From Hydractinia symbiolongicarpus (Eukaryota; Cnidaria; Hydrozoa; Anthoathecata; Hydractiniidae), in assembly GCF_029227915.1 (NCBI RefSeq), contig NC_079876.1, forward strand, positions 4,094,001-4,158,000: DNA of 64,000 nt. Direction: 5' to 3'. Below are positions 12,880 to 26,759 of this stretch, in pieces. The stretch's first letter is position 1, and every line of letters starts with the position of its first letter. The translations under genes were made by a program, and so were the position numbers. The notes below the pieces were generated by a model. It ran no database searches. It saw nothing but the letters and a program-made list of their open reading frames with translations, and was not told the origin of the DNA.

Positions 12880-14805
12880 CAATCTAGTAATATTAGATAA
12901 ATATCGCTAAACACATGGTGGTATGAATATGTGACCCAACCATTGTAACTCAAACGGACTGACACCGTTAGAAAGTCAATTAAATGTAGTTTTTGAAACT
13001 GTCTCTATTCTTCAGCGCGCGATAACGGCTAGGATTGGTCCCACGGTAAAGAATGACTTATTTATCTAAATTTTGAAATAAGGCGCTACCACAGCAGCCC
13101 AATGTAATCGCTGAGTTCCGGCAAGCACATCCAATTAAGAAGAATGTTATTTCTTGGAGTCCAATTGCCTCATTTATCACATTTATCAGGTCGCAGTCCA
13201 AAGATAGTTCAATTAAGTCCCACAGTCAATCGTTTTATTGTTAAAAGCGATGCAATCTAGTAATATCAGAAAAATATCGCTAAATACATGTTGGTACGAA
13301 TATGTGACCCAACCATTGTAACTCAAACGGACAGACACCGTTACAAAGTCAATGAAATGTAGCTTTTGAAACTGTCGCTATTCTTCAGCGCGCGATAACG
13401 GCTAGGATTGGTCACACGGTAAAAAATAACTTATTTATCTAAATTTTTAAATGAAGCGCTACCACAGCGCCCAGTGTAATTGCTGAGTTCCGTCAATCAT
13501 GTCAAATTAAGATGAATCTTATTTCTTGGAGTCCAATTGTCTTATTTATCACATTTATCAGGTCAAAGTCCAAAGTTAGTTCAATTAAGTCCAACATACA
13601 ATTGTTTCACTGTTAAAAGCGATGCAACCTAGTAATATCAGATAAATATCGCTAAATACATGGTGGTATGAATATGTGACCCAACCGTTGTAACACAAAC
13701 TGATTGATACTGTTAGAAAGTCAATGAAATGTACTTTTTGAAACAGTCTCTATTTCTTCAGCGCGGGATAACGGCTAGGAATGCTCCCACAGTAAAAAAT
13801 GACTTATTCATCTAAATTTTTAAATGAAGCGCTACCACAGCGGCCAGTGTAATCGCTGAGTTCGGCAATCACGTCAAATTAAGAAGAATGTTATTTCTTG
13901 GAGTCCAATTGTCTCATTTATCAAATTTATCAGGTCACAGTCCAAAGTTAGTTCAATTAAGTCCCACAGTCAATCGTTTCATTGTTAAAAGCTATGCAAC
14001 CTAGTAATATCAGAAAAATATCGTTAAATACATGTTAGTACGAATATGTGACCCAACCGTTGTAACTCAAACAGACTGACACCGTTAGAAAGTCAATGAA
14101 ATGTAGTTTTTGAAACTTTCGCTATTTCTTCAGCGCGCGATAACGGCTAGGATTGGTCGCACGGTAAAGAATGATTTATTTATCTAAACTTTTAAATGAA
14201 GCGCTACCACAGCGCCCAGTGTAATCGTTGAGTTCCGGCAATCATGTCAAATGAAGATGAAAGTTATTTCTTGGAGTCCAATTATCTCATTTATCACATT
14301 TATCAGGTCACAGTCCAAAGTTAGTTCAATTAAGTCCCACATTCAATCTTTCACTGTTAAAAGCGATGCAACCTAGTAATAACAGATAAATATCGCTAAA
14401 TACATGTTGGTACGAATATGTGACGCAACCATTGTAACTCAAACGGACTGACATCGTAGAAAGTCAGTGAAATGTAGTATTTGAAACTGTCTCCATTTCT
14501 TCAGCGCGCGCTAAAGGCTGGGATTGGTCCCACAGTTAAAAAATGACTTTTTTATCTTAATTTTTAAATGAAGCGCTACCACAGCGCCCAGTGTAATCGC
14601 TGAGTTCCAGCAATCATGTCAAATTAAGAAGAATGTTATTTCTTGGAGTCCAATTGTCTCATATATCACATTTATCAGGTCACAGTCCAAAGTTAGTTCA
14701 ATTAAGTCCCACAGTCAATCGTTTCATTGTTAAAAGCGATGCAACCTAGTATTATCAGAAAAACATCGCTAAATACATGTTGGTACGAATATGTGATTCA
14801 ACCGT
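12880..14805 (+). repeat. Segmental copy of ~8035-9960 (offset 4,845 bp)
   Basis: gataaatatc with the unusual taaacacatgg context is at 8051 and 12896. The one-base-short gagttcggc form is at 9016 and 13861. Both pairs are 4,845 bp (13 monomers) apart. Matching ends near 9960/14805, where acacaaacggttt and actcaaacggact differ. The left edge near 12,880 lies inside a monomer, where the atctagtaatat text switches from one subfamily to another. Confidence 0.88.
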
Positions 14806-15048
14806 TGTAACTCAAACGGACTGACACCGTTAGAAAGGAAATGAGATGTAATTTTTGAACCATTCGCTATTTCTTCAGCGCGCGATAAAGGCTAGGATTG
14901 GTCACACGGTAAAGAATGATTTCTTTATGTAAATTTTTAAATGAAGCGCTACCACAGCGCCAAGTGTAATCGCTGAGTTCCGGCGATCACGCCAAATTAA
15001 GAAGACTGTTTTTTCTTGGAGTCCAATTGTCTCATTTATCACATTTAT

Positions 15049-16080
15049 CAGGTTGCAGTCCAAAGATAGCTCAATTAAGTCCCACAGTCAATCGTTTCAC
15101 TGTTAAAAGCGATACAACCTAGTAATACCGGAAAGATATCACGAAATACATGTTGGTACGAATATGTGACTCAACCGTTGTAACACAAACGGATTTATAC
15201 TGTTAGAAAGTCAATGAAATGTAGTTTTTGAAACTGTCTCTATTTCTTCAGCGCGGGATAACGGCTAGGATTGGTCCCACAGTAAAAAATGACATATTAA
15301 TCTCAATTTTTAAATGAAGCGCTATCACAGCGCCCAGTGTAATCGCTGAGTTCCGGCAATCATGTCAAATTAAGAAGAATGTCATTTCTTGGAGTCCAAT
15401 TGTCTCACTTATAACATTTATAACGTCACAGTCCAAAATCAGTTCAATTTAGTCCCACAGTCAATCGTTTCACTGTTAAAAGCAATACAACCTATTAATA
15501 TGAGAAAAATATCGCGAAATGCTTGTTTGTACGAATATGTGACACAAACGTTCTAACTCAAATGGACTGATACTGTTAGAAAGTCATTGAAATGTAGTTC
15601 TTGAAGTTGTCAATATTTCTTCAGCGCGGCCTAACGGCTACGATTGCTCCCACAGTACAAAATGACTTATTTATCTACATTTTTAAATGAAGCGCTACAA
15701 CAGCGGCCAGTGTAATCGCTGAGTTCCGGCAATCACGTCAAATTAAGAAGAATGTTACTTCTTGGAGTCCAATTGTCTCATTTATCAAATTTATCAGGTC
15801 ACAGTCCAAAGTTAGTTCAATTAAGTCCCACAGTCAATCGTTTCATTGTTAAAAGCTATGCAAGCTAGTAATATCAGAAAAATATCGCTAAAAACATGTT
15901 AGTACGAATATGTGACCCAACCGTTGTAACTCAAACGGACTGACACCGTTAGAAAGGAAATGAGATGTAATTTTTGAACCTTTCGCTATTTCTTCAGCGC
16001 GCGATAAAGGCTAGGATTGGTCACACGGTAAAGAATGATTTCTTTATGTAAATTTTTAAATGAAGCGCTACCACAGCGCC
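15049..16080 (+). repeat. Segmental copy of ~11323-12354 (offset 3,726 bp)
   Basis: caggttgcag is at 11323 and 15049, and tggtcacacg at 12292 and 16018, both 3,726 bp (10 monomers) apart. The match stops at about 16080, where agcgccaagtg is replaced by agcgcccaatg followed by ggcaagcacatcc, text of the 5.2-8.3 kb subfamily. The junction falls in the middle of a monomer. Confidence 0.88.
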
Positions 16081-19000
16081 CAATGTAATCGCTGAGTTCC
16101 GGCAAGCACATCCAATTAAGAAGAATGTTATTTCTTGGAGTCCAATTGTCTCATTTATCACATTTATCAGGTCGCAGTCCAAAGATAGTTCAATTAAGTC
16201 CCACAGTCAATCGTTTTATTGTTAAAAGCGATGCAATCTAGTAATATCAGAAAAATATCGCTGAATACATGTTGGTACGAATATGTGACCCAACCATTGT
16301 AACTCAAACGGACTGACACCGTTAGAAAGTCAATTAAATGCAGTTTTTGAAACTGTCTCTATTCTTCAGCGCGCGATAACGGCTAGGATTGGTCCCACGG
16401 TAAAGAATGACTTATTTATCTAAATTTTGAAATAAAGCGCTACCACAGCGCCCAATGTAATCGCTGAGTTCCGGCAAGCACATCCAATTAAGAAGAATGT
16501 TATTTCTTGGAGTCCAATTGTCTCATTTATCACATTTATCAGGTCGCAGTCCAAAGATAGTTCAATTAAGTCCCACAGTCAATCGTTTTATTGTTAAAAG
16601 CGATGCAATCTAGTAATATTAGAAAAATATCGCTAAATACATGTTGGTACGAATATGTGACCCAACCATTGTAACTCAAACGGACAGACACCGTTACAAA
16701 GTCAATGAAATGTAGCTTTTGAAACTGTCGCTATTCTTCAGCGCGCGATAACGGCTAGGATTGGTCCCACGGTAAAAAATAACTTATTTATCTAAATTTT
16801 TAAATGAAGCGCTACCACAGCGCCCAGTGTAATCGCTGAGTTCCGTCAATCATGTCAAATTAAGATGAATGTTATTTCTTGGAGTCCAATTGTCTTATTT
16901 ATCACATTTATCAGGTCACAGTCCAAAGTTAGTTCAATTAAGTCCAACATACAATTGTTTCACTGTTAAAAGCGATGCAACCTAGTAATATCAGATAAAT
17001 ATCGCTAAATACATGGTGGTATGAATATGTGACCCAACCGTTGTAACACAAACCGATTGATACTGTTAGAAAGTCAATGAAATGTAGTTTTTGAAACTGT
17101 CTCTATTTCTTCAGCGCGGGATAACGGCTAGGATTGCTCCCACAGTAAAAAATGACTTATTCATCTAAATTTTTAAATGAAGCGCTACCACAGCGGCCAG
17201 TGTAATCGCTGAGTTCGGCAATCACGTCAAATTAAGAAGAATGTTATTTCTTGGAGTCCAATTATCTCATTTATCACATTTATCAGGTCACAGTCCAGAG
17301 TTAGTTCAATTAAGTCCCACATACAATTGCTTCACTGTTAAAAGCAATGCAACCTAGTAATATCAGATAATTATCGCTAAATACATGTTGGTACAAATAT
17401 GTGACCCAACCGTTGTAACTCAAACGGACTGACATCGATAGAAAGTCCGTGAAAGATAGTATTTGAAACTGTCTCTATTTCTTCAGCGCGCGCTAAAGGC
17501 TAGGATTCGTCCCACGGCTAAAAGGTGACTTTTTTATCTTAATTTTCAAATGAAGCGCTACCACAGGGACCAGTGTAATCGCTGAGTTGCGGCAATCATG
17601 TCAAATTAAGAAGAATGTTATTTCTTAAAGTCCAATTGTCTTACTTTTTTATTTATAAGGTCACAGCCCAAAATCAATTCAATTAAGTCCCACAGTCAAT
17701 AGTTTCACTGTTAAAGCGATACAACCTAGTAATACTGGAAAGATATCACGAAATACATGTTGGTACGAATATGTGACTCAACCGTTGTAACACAAACGGA
17801 TTGATACTGTTAGAAAGTCAATGAAGTGTAACTTTTGAAACTGTCTCTATTTCTTCAGCGCGGGATAACGGCTAGGATTGGTCCCACAGTAAAAAATGAC
17901 TTATTCATCTAAATTTTTAAATGAAGCGCTACCACAGCGCCCAGTGTAATCGCTGAGTTCCGGCAATTATGTCAAATTAAGAAGAATGTTATTTCTTGGA
18001 GTCCAATTTTCGCACTTATAACATTTATAACGTCACAGTCCAAAATCAGTTCAATTTAGTCCCACAGTCAATCGTTTCACTGTTAAAAGCAATGCAACCT
18101 ATTAATATGAGAAAAATATCGCTAAATGCATGTTTGTACGAACATGTGACACAAACGTTGTAACTCAAACGGACTGACATCGATAGAAAGTCCGTGAAAG
18201 ATAGTATTTGAAACTGTCTCTATCTCTTCAGCGCGCGCTAAAGGCTAGGATTCGTCCCACGGCTAAAAAGTGACTTTTTTATCTTAATTTTCAAATGAAG
18301 CGCTACCACAGGGACCAGTGTAATCGCTGAGTTGCGGCAATCATGTCAAATTAAGAAGAATGTTACTTCTTGGAGTCCAATTGTCTCATTTATCACATTT
18401 ATCAGGTCACAGTCCAAAGTTAGTTCAATTAAGTCCCACATACAATTGCTTCACTGTTAAAAGCAATGCAACCTAGTAATATCAGATAATTATCGCTAAA
18501 TACATGTTGGTACGAATATGTGACCCAACCTTTGTAACTCAAACGGACTGACATCGATAGAAAGTCCGTGAAAGATAGTATTTGAAACTGTCTCTATTTC
18601 TTCAGCGCGCGCTAAAGGCTAGGATTCGTCCCACGGCTAAAAAGTGACTTTTTTATCTTAATTTTCAAATGAAGCGTTACCACAGGGACCAGTGTAATCG
18701 CTGAGTTGCGGCAATCATGTCAAATTAAGAAGAATGTTATTTCTTAAAGTCCAATTGTCTTACTTTTTCATTTATAAGGTCACAGCCCAAAATCAGTTCA
18801 ATTAAGTCCCACAGTCAATAGTTTCACTGTTAAAAGCGATACAACTTAGTAATACCGGAAAGATATCACGAAATACATGTTGGTACGAATATGTGACTCA
18901 ACCGTTGTAACACAAACGGATTGATACTGTTAGAAAGTCAATGAAATGTAACTTTGAAACTGTCTCTATTTCTTCAGCGGGGGATAACGGCTAGGATTGG

Positions 19001-22000
19001 TCCCACAGTAAAAAATGACTTATTCATCTAAATTTTTAAATGAAGCGCTACCACAGCGCCCAGTGTAATCACTGAGTTCCGGCAATCATGTCAAATTAAG
19101 AAAAATGTTATTTCTTGGAGTCCAATTGTCTCACTTATAACATTTATAACGTCATAGTCCAAAATCAGTTCAATTTAGTCCCACAGTTAATCGTTTCACT
19201 GTTAAAGGCAATGCAACCTATTAATATGAGAAAAATATCGCTAAATGCATGTTTGTACGAATATGTGACACAAACGTTGTAACTGAAATGGACTGATACT
19301 GTTAGAAAGTCAATGAAATTTGGATTTTGAAACTTTCGCTATTTCTTCAGCGCACGATAACGGCTAGGATTGGTCACACGGTAAAGAATGATTTATTTAT
19401 CTAAATTTTTAAATAAAGCGCTACACAGCACCCAGTGTAATCTCTGAGTTCCGGCAATCATGTCAAATTAAGATGAATGTTATTTCTTGGAGTCCAATTG
19501 TCTCATTTATCACATTTATCAGGTCACAGTCCAAAATCAGTTCAATTTAGTCCCACAGTCAATCGTTTCATTGTTAAAAGCAATGCAACCTATTAATATG
19601 AGAAAAATATCGATAAATACATGTTAGTACGAATATGTGACACAACCGTTGTAACTCAAACGGACTGACACGGTTAGAAAGTCAATGAAGTGTAGTTTTT
19701 GAAACTTTCGCTATTTCTTCAGCGCGCAATAACGGCTAGGATTGGTCACACGGTAAAGAATGATTTATTTATCTAAATTTTTAAATGAAGCGCTACCACA
19801 GCGCCCAGTGTAATCGCTGAGTACCGGCAATCATGTCAAATTAAGAAGAATGTTATTTCTTGGAGTCCAATTGTCTCATTTATCAAATTTATCAGGTCAC
19901 AGTCCAAAGTTAGTTCAATTAAGTCCCACAGTCAATCGTTTCATTGTTAAAAGCTATGCAACCTAGTAATATCAGAAAAATATCGCTAAATACATGTTAG
20001 TACGATTATGTGACCCAACCGTTGTAACTCAAACGGACTGACACCGTTAGAAAGTCAATGAAATGTAGTTTTTGAAACTTTCGCTATTTCTTCAGCGCGC
20101 GATAACGGCTAGGATTGGTCACACGGTAAAGAATGATTTATTTATCTAAATTATTAAATGAAGCGCTACCACAGCGCCCAGTGTAATCGCTGAGTACCGG
20201 CAATCTTGTCAAATTAAGATGAATGTTATTTCTAGAAGTCCAATTGTCTCATTTATCACATTTATCAGGTCACAGTCCAAAGTTAGTTCAATTAAGTCCC
20301 ACATACAATTGTTTCACTGTTAGAAGCGATGAAACCTAGTAATATCAGATAAATATCGCTAAATACATGTTGGTACGAATATGTGACCCAACCGTTGTAA
20401 CTCAAACGGACTGACATCGATAGAAAGTCCGTGAAAAGTAGTATTTGAAACTGTCTCTATTTCTTCAGCGCGCGCTAACGGCTAGGATTCGTCCCACGGT
20501 TAAAAAGTGACTTTTTATCTTAATTTTCAAATGAAGCGCTACCACAGGGACCAGAGTAATCGCTGAGTTGCGGCAATCATGTCAAATTAAGAAAAATGTT
20601 ATTTCTTGAAGTCCAATTTTTTCACTTATAACATTTATAACGTCACAGTCCAAAGTTAGTTCAATTAAGTCCCACATACAATTGTTTCACTGTTAAAAGC
20701 GATGAAACCTAGTAATATCAGATAAATATCGCTAAATACATGTTGGTGGGAATATGTGACCCAACCGTTGTAACTCAAACGGACTGACATCGATAGAAAG
20801 TCCGTGAAAAGTAGTATTTGAAACTGTCTCTATTTCTTCAGCGCGCGCTAACGGCTAGGGTTCGTCCCACGGTTAAAAAGTGACTTTTTATCTTAATTTT
20901 CAAATGAAGCGCTACCACAGGGACCAGTGTAATCGCTGAGTTGCGGCAATCATGTCAAATTAAGAAAAATGTTATTTCTTGAAAGCCAATTTTTTCACTT
21001 ATAACATTTACAACGTCACAGTCCAAAATCAGTTCAATTTAGTCCCACAGTCAATCGTTTCATTGTTAAAAGCTATGCAACCTAGTAATCTCAGAAAAAT
21101 ATCGCTAAATACATTTTAGTACGATTATGTGACCCAACCGTTGTAACTCAAACGGACTGACACCGTTAGAAAGTCAATGAAATGTAGTTTTTGAAACTTT
21201 CGCAATTTCTTCAGCGCGCGATAACGGCTAGGATTGGTCACACGGTAAAGAATGATTTATTTATCTAAATTTTTAAATGAAGCGCTACCACAGGGCCAAG
21301 TGTAATCGCTGAGTACCGGCAATCATGTCAAATTAAGATGAATGTTATTTCTTGGAGTCCAATTGTCTCATTTATCACATTTATCAGGTCACAGTCCAAA
21401 GTTAGTTCAATTAAGTCCCACATACAATTGTTTCACTGTTAAAAGCGATGAAACCTAGTAATATCAGATAAATATCGCTAAATACATGTTGGTACGAATA
21501 TATGACCCAACCGTTGTAACTCAAACGGACTGACATCGATAGAAAGTCCGTGAAAAGTAGTATTTGAAACTGTCTCTATTTCTTCAGCGCGCGCTAACGG
21601 CTAGGATTTGTCCCACGGTTGAAAAGTGACTTTTTATCTTAATTTTCAAATGAAGCGCTACCACTGGGACCAGTGTAATCGCTGAGTTGTGGCAATCATG
21701 TCAAATTAAGAAGAATGTTATTTCTTGGAGTCCAATTGTCTTACTTTTTCATTTATAAAGTCACAGCCCAGAACCAGTTCAAATAAGTCCCACAGTCAAT
21801 CGTTTTACTGTTAAAAGCAATACAACCTAGTAATACCGGACAGATATCACGAAATACATGTTGGTACGAATATGTGACTCAACCGTTGTTATACAAACGG
21901 ATTGATACTGTTAGAAAGTCAATGAAATGTATTTTTTAAAACTATCTCTGTTTCTTCAGCGCGGGATAACGGCTAGGATTGGTCCCACAGTAAAGAATGA

Positions 22001-22290
22001 CTTATTTATCTAAATTTTTAAATGAAGCGCTACCACAGCGCCCAGTGTAATCGCTGAGTTCCGGCAATCATGTCAAATTAAGAAGAATGTTTTTTCTTGG
22101 AGTCCAATTGTCTCACTTATAACATTTATAACGTCACAGTCCAAAATCAGCTCAATTTTTTCCCACAGTCAATCGTTTCACTGTTAAAAGCAATGCAACC
22201 TATTAATATGAGAAAAATATCGCCTAATGCATGTTTGTACGAATACGTGACACAAACGTTGTAACTCAAACGGACTGATACTGTTAGAAA
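16081..22290 (+). repeat. Mosaic of satellite subfamilies without a clear HOR
   Basis: About 16-17 monomers. The start, to about 17.25 kb, resembles the 2,234-bp hexamer block (gagttcggc form at 17214). From 17.4 kb the region alternates monomers with the gatagaaagtccgtgaaa / acagggaccagtg markers and monomers of the cttataacatttataacg or tggtcacacgg types. The caggaccagtg-type monomer recurs near 17.5, 18.3, 18.6, 20.5 and 20.9 kb at irregular monomer spacings. No gene, RNA or transposon signature was noticed. Confidence 0.85.
21138..21167. other. Triple alternating CCGTT / AACGG / CCGTT motif (example)
   Basis: CCGTT at 21138-21142, AACGG at 21151-21155 and CCGTT at 21163-21167 are separated by 8 and 7 bases, so the middle motif can pair with either neighbour. 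Many monomers hold this arrangement; others have CATTG or CTGTT at one place. AACGG also occurs in the gataacggct box. The pentamer fits the core of known Myb-type sites, but binding here is speculation. Confidence 0.6.
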
Positions 22291-23050
22291 GTCATTGAAA
22301 TGTAGTTCTTGAAGCTGTCAATATTTCCTCAGCGCGTCCTAACGGCTACGATTTGTCCCACAGCACAAAATGACTTATTTATCTAAATTTTTAAATAAAG
22401 CGCTACCACAGCGGCCAGTGTAATCGCTGAGTTCCGGCAATCACGCCATATTAAAAAGAATGTTATTTCTTGGAGACCAATTGTCTCATTTATCAAATTT
22501 ATCAGGTCACAGTCCAAAGTTAGTTCAATTAAGTCCCACAGTCAATCGTTTCACTGTTAAAAGCGATACAATCTAGTAATACCGGAAAGATATCACGAAA
22601 TACATGTTGGTACAAATATGTGACTCAACCGTTGTAACACAAACGGATTGACACTGTTAGAAAGTCAATGAAATGTAGTTTTTGAAACTGTCTCTATTTC
22701 TTCAGCGCGGGATAACAGCTAGGATTGGTCACACGGTAAAGAATGACTTATTTATCTAAATTTTTAAATGAAGCGCTACCACAGCGCCCAGTGTAATCGC
22801 TAAGTTCCGGCAATCACACCAAATTAAGAAGAAAGTTTTTTCTTGGAGTCCAATTGTCTCATTTATCACATTTTTCAGGTCACAGTCCAAAGTTAGTTCA
22901 ATTAAGTCCCACAGTCAATCGTTTCATTGTTAAAAGCGATGCAATCTAGTAATACCGTAAAGATATCACGAAATACATGTTGGTACAAATATGTGACTTA
23001 ACCGTTGTAACACAAACGGATTGACACTGTTACAAAGTCAATGAAATGTA

Positions 23051-23600
23051 GTTTTTGAAACTGTCTCTATTTCTTCAGCACGGGATAATCATGTCAAATT
23101 AAGAAGAATGTTATTTCTTGGAGTCCAATTGTCTCATTTATCAAATTTATCAGGTCACAGTCCAAAGTTAGTTCAATTAAGTCCCACATACAATTGTTTC
23201 ACTGTTAAAAGCGATGAAACCTAGTAATATCAGATAAATATCGCTAAATACATGTTGGTGGGAATATGTGACCCAACCGTTGTAACTCAAACGGACTGAC
23301 ATCGATAGAAAGTCCGTGAAAGATAGTATTTGAAACTGTCTCTATTTCTTCAGCACGGGATAATCATGTCAAATTAAGAAGAATGTTATTTCTTGGAGTC
23401 CAATTGTCTCATTTATCAAATTTATCAGGTCACAGTCCAAAGTTAGTTCAATTAAGTCCCACATACAATTGTTTCACTGTTAAAAGCGATGAAACCTAGT
23501 AATATCAGATAAATATCGCTAAATACATGTTGGTGCGAATATGTGACCCAACCGTTGTAACTCAAACGGACTGACATCGATAGAAAGTCCGTGAAAAGTA
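23051..23600 (+). repeat. Two consecutive 275-bp monomers with a 98-bp deletion
   Basis: Units run 23051-23325 and 23326-23600. In each, cagcacgggataa is joined directly to tcatgtcaaatt, removing the middle of the GC box, the aatttttaaatg tract and the gaagcgctaccaca box. An intact relative with the same cacgggataa start is at 33876, where the missing part is present. The joint has a two-base (aa) overlap. The two units share the junction but differ in their other markers. Confidence 0.92.
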
Positions 23601-26209
23601 GTATTTGAAACTGTCTCTATTTCTTCAGCGCGCGCTAACGGCTAGGATTCGTCCCACGGTTAAAAAGTGACTTTTTATCTTAATTTTCAAATGAAGCGCT
23701 ACCACAGGGACCAGTGTAATCGCTGAGTTGCGGCAATCATGTCAAATTAAGAAGAATGTTATTTCTTGAAGGCCAATTTTTTCACTTATAACATTTATAA
23801 CGTCACAGTCCAAAATCAGTTCAATTTAGTCCCACAGTCAATTGTTTCATTGTTAAAAGCAATGCAACCTATTAATATGAGAAAAATATCGATAAATACA
23901 TGTTAGTACGAATATGTGACACAACCGTTGTAACTCAAACGGACTGACACCGTTAGAAAGTCAATGAAATGTACTTTTGAAACTGTCTCTATTTCTTCAG
24001 CGCGCGATAACGGCTAGGATTGGTCACACGGTAAAGAATGATTTATTTATCTAAATTTTTGAATGAACCGCTACCACAGCGCCCAGTGTAATCGCTGAGT
24101 ACCGGCAATCATGTCAAATTAAGAAGAATGTTATTTCTTGGAGTCCAATTGTCTCATTTATCAAATTTATCAGGTCACAGTCCAAAGTTAGTTCAATTAA
24201 ATCCCACAGTCAATCGTTTCATTGTTAAAAGCTATGCAACCTAGTAATCTCAGAAAAATATCGCTAAATACATTTTAGTACGATTATGTGACCCAACCGT
24301 TGTAAATCAAACGGACTGACACCGTTAGAATGTCAATGAAATGTAGTTTTTAAAAATTTCGCGATTTCTTCAGCGCGCGATAACGGCTAGGACTGGTCAC
24401 ACGGTAAAGAATGATTTATTTATCTAAATTTTAAAATGAAGCGCTACCACAGCGCCCAGTGTAATCGCTCAGTTCCGGCAATCATGTCAAATTAAGATGA
24501 ATGTTATTTCTTGGAGTCCAATTGTCTCATTTATCAAATTTATCAGGTCACAGTCCAAAGTTAGTTCAATTAAGTCCCACAGTCAATCGTTTCATTGTTA
24601 AAAGCTATGCAACCTAGTAATATCAGAAAAATATCGCTAAATACATGTTAGTACGATTATGTGACACAACCGTTGTAACTCAAAAGGACTGACACCGTTA
24701 GAAAGTCAATGAAATGTAGTTTTTGAAACTTTCGCTACTTCTTCAGCGCGCGATAACGGCTAGGATTGGTCACACGGTAAAGAATGATTTATTTATCTAA
24801 ATTTTTAAATGAAGCGCTACCACAGCGCCAAGTGTAATCGCTGAGTACAGGCAATCATGTCAAATTAAGATGAATGTTATTTCTTGGAGTCCAATTGTCT
24901 CATTTATCACATTTATCAGGTCACAGTCCAAAGTTAGTTCAATTAAGTCCCACATACAATTGTTTCACTGTTAAAAGCGATGAAACCTAGTAATATCAGA
25001 TAAATATCGCTAAATACATGTTGGTACGAATATATGACCCAACCGTTGTAACTCAAACGGACTGACATCGATAGAAAGTCCGTGAAAAGTAGTATTTGAA
25101 ACTGTCTCTATTTCTTCAGCGCGCGCTAACGGCTAGGATTTGTCCCACGGTTGAAAAGTGACTTTTTATTTTAATTTTCAAATGAAGCGCTACCACTGGG
25201 ACCAGTGTAATCGCTGAGTTGTGGCAATCATGTCAAATTAAGAAGAATGTTATTTCTTGGAGTCCAATTGTCTTACTTTTTCATTTATAAAGTCACAGCC
25301 CAGAACCAGTTCAATTAAGTCCCACAGTCAATCGTTTTACTGTTAAAAGCAATACAACCTAGTAATACCGGACAGATATCACGAAATACATGTTGGTACG
25401 AATATGTGACTCAACCGTTGTAATACAAACGGATTGATACTGTTAGAAAGTCATTGAAATGTAGTTCTTGAAGCTGTCAATATTTCCTCAGCGCGTCCTA
25501 ACGGCTACGATTTGTCCCACAGTACAAAATGACTTATTTATCTAAATTTTTAAATAAAGCGCTACCACAGCGGCCAGTGTAATCGCTGAGTTCCGGCAAT
25601 CACGCCATATTAAAAAGAATGTTATTTCTTGGAGACCAATTGTCTCATTTATCAAATTTATCAGGTCACAGTCCAAAGTTAGTTCAATTAAGTCCCACAG
25701 TCAATCGTTTCACTGTTAAAAGCGATACAATCTAGTAATACCGGAAAGATATCACGAAATACATGTTGGTACAAATATGTGACTCAACCGTTGTAACACA
25801 AACGGATTGACACTGTTAGAAAGTCAATGAAATGTAGTTTTTGAAACTGTCTCTATTTCTTCAGCGCGGGATAACAGCTAGGATTGGTCACACGGTAAAG
25901 AATGACTTATTTATCTAAATTTTTAAATGAAGCGCTACCACAGCGCCCAGTGTAATCGCTAAGTTCCGGCAATCACACCAAATTAAGAAGAAAGTTTTTT
26001 CTTGGAGTCCAATTGTCTCATTTATCACATTTTTCAGGTCACAGTCCAAAGTTAGTTCAATTAAGTCCCACAGTCAATCGTTTCATTGTTAAAAGCGATG
26101 CAATCTAGTAATACCGTAAAGATATCACGAAATACATGTTGGTACAAATATGTGACTTAACCGTTGTAACACAAACGGATTGACACTGTTACAAAGTCAA
26201 TGAAATGTA

Positions 26210-26759
26210 GTTTTTGAAACTGTCTCTATTTCTTCAGCACGGGATAATCATGTCAAATTAAGAAGAATGTTATTTCTTGGAGTCCAATTGTCTCATTTAT
26301 CAAATTTATCAGGTCACAGTCCAAAGTTAGTTCAATTAAGTCCCACATACAATTGTTTCACTGTTAAAAGCGATGAAACCTAGTAATATCAGATAAATAT
26401 CGCTAAATACATGTTGGTGGGAATATGTGACCCAACCGTTGTAACTCAAACGGACTGACATCGATAGAAAGTCCGTGAAAGATAGTATTTGAAACTGTCT
26501 CTATTTCTTCAGCACGGGATAATCATGTCAAATTAAGAAGAATGTTATTTCTTGGAGTCCAATTGTCTCATTTATCAAATTTATCAGGTCACAGTCCAAA
26601 GTTAGTTCAATTAAGTCCCACATACAATTGTTTCACTGTTAAAAGCGATGAAACCTAGTAATATCAGATAAATATCGCTAAATACATGTTGGTGCGAATA
26701 TGTGACCCAACCGTTGTAACTCAAACGGACTGACATCGATAGAAAGTCCGTGAAAAGTA
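26210..26759 (+). repeat. Second pair of 275-bp deleted monomers
   Basis: Units run 26210-26484 and 26485-26759, exactly 3,159 bp after the first pair and with the same junction. They were carried along by duplication of the nonamer, not by new deletions. Confidence 0.92.

Noticed and set aside
20100-20130. GC-rich cagcgcgcgataacgg box as a promoter or CpG island
   Set aside because: It is a short box present in nearly every monomer with no core-promoter elements nearby; a regulatory role cannot be supported.
22160-22175. T-run after ttcaa (caattttttccc) as a terminator
   Set aside because: It is a subfamily variant of caatttagtccc with no hairpin before it and no transcription unit to end.
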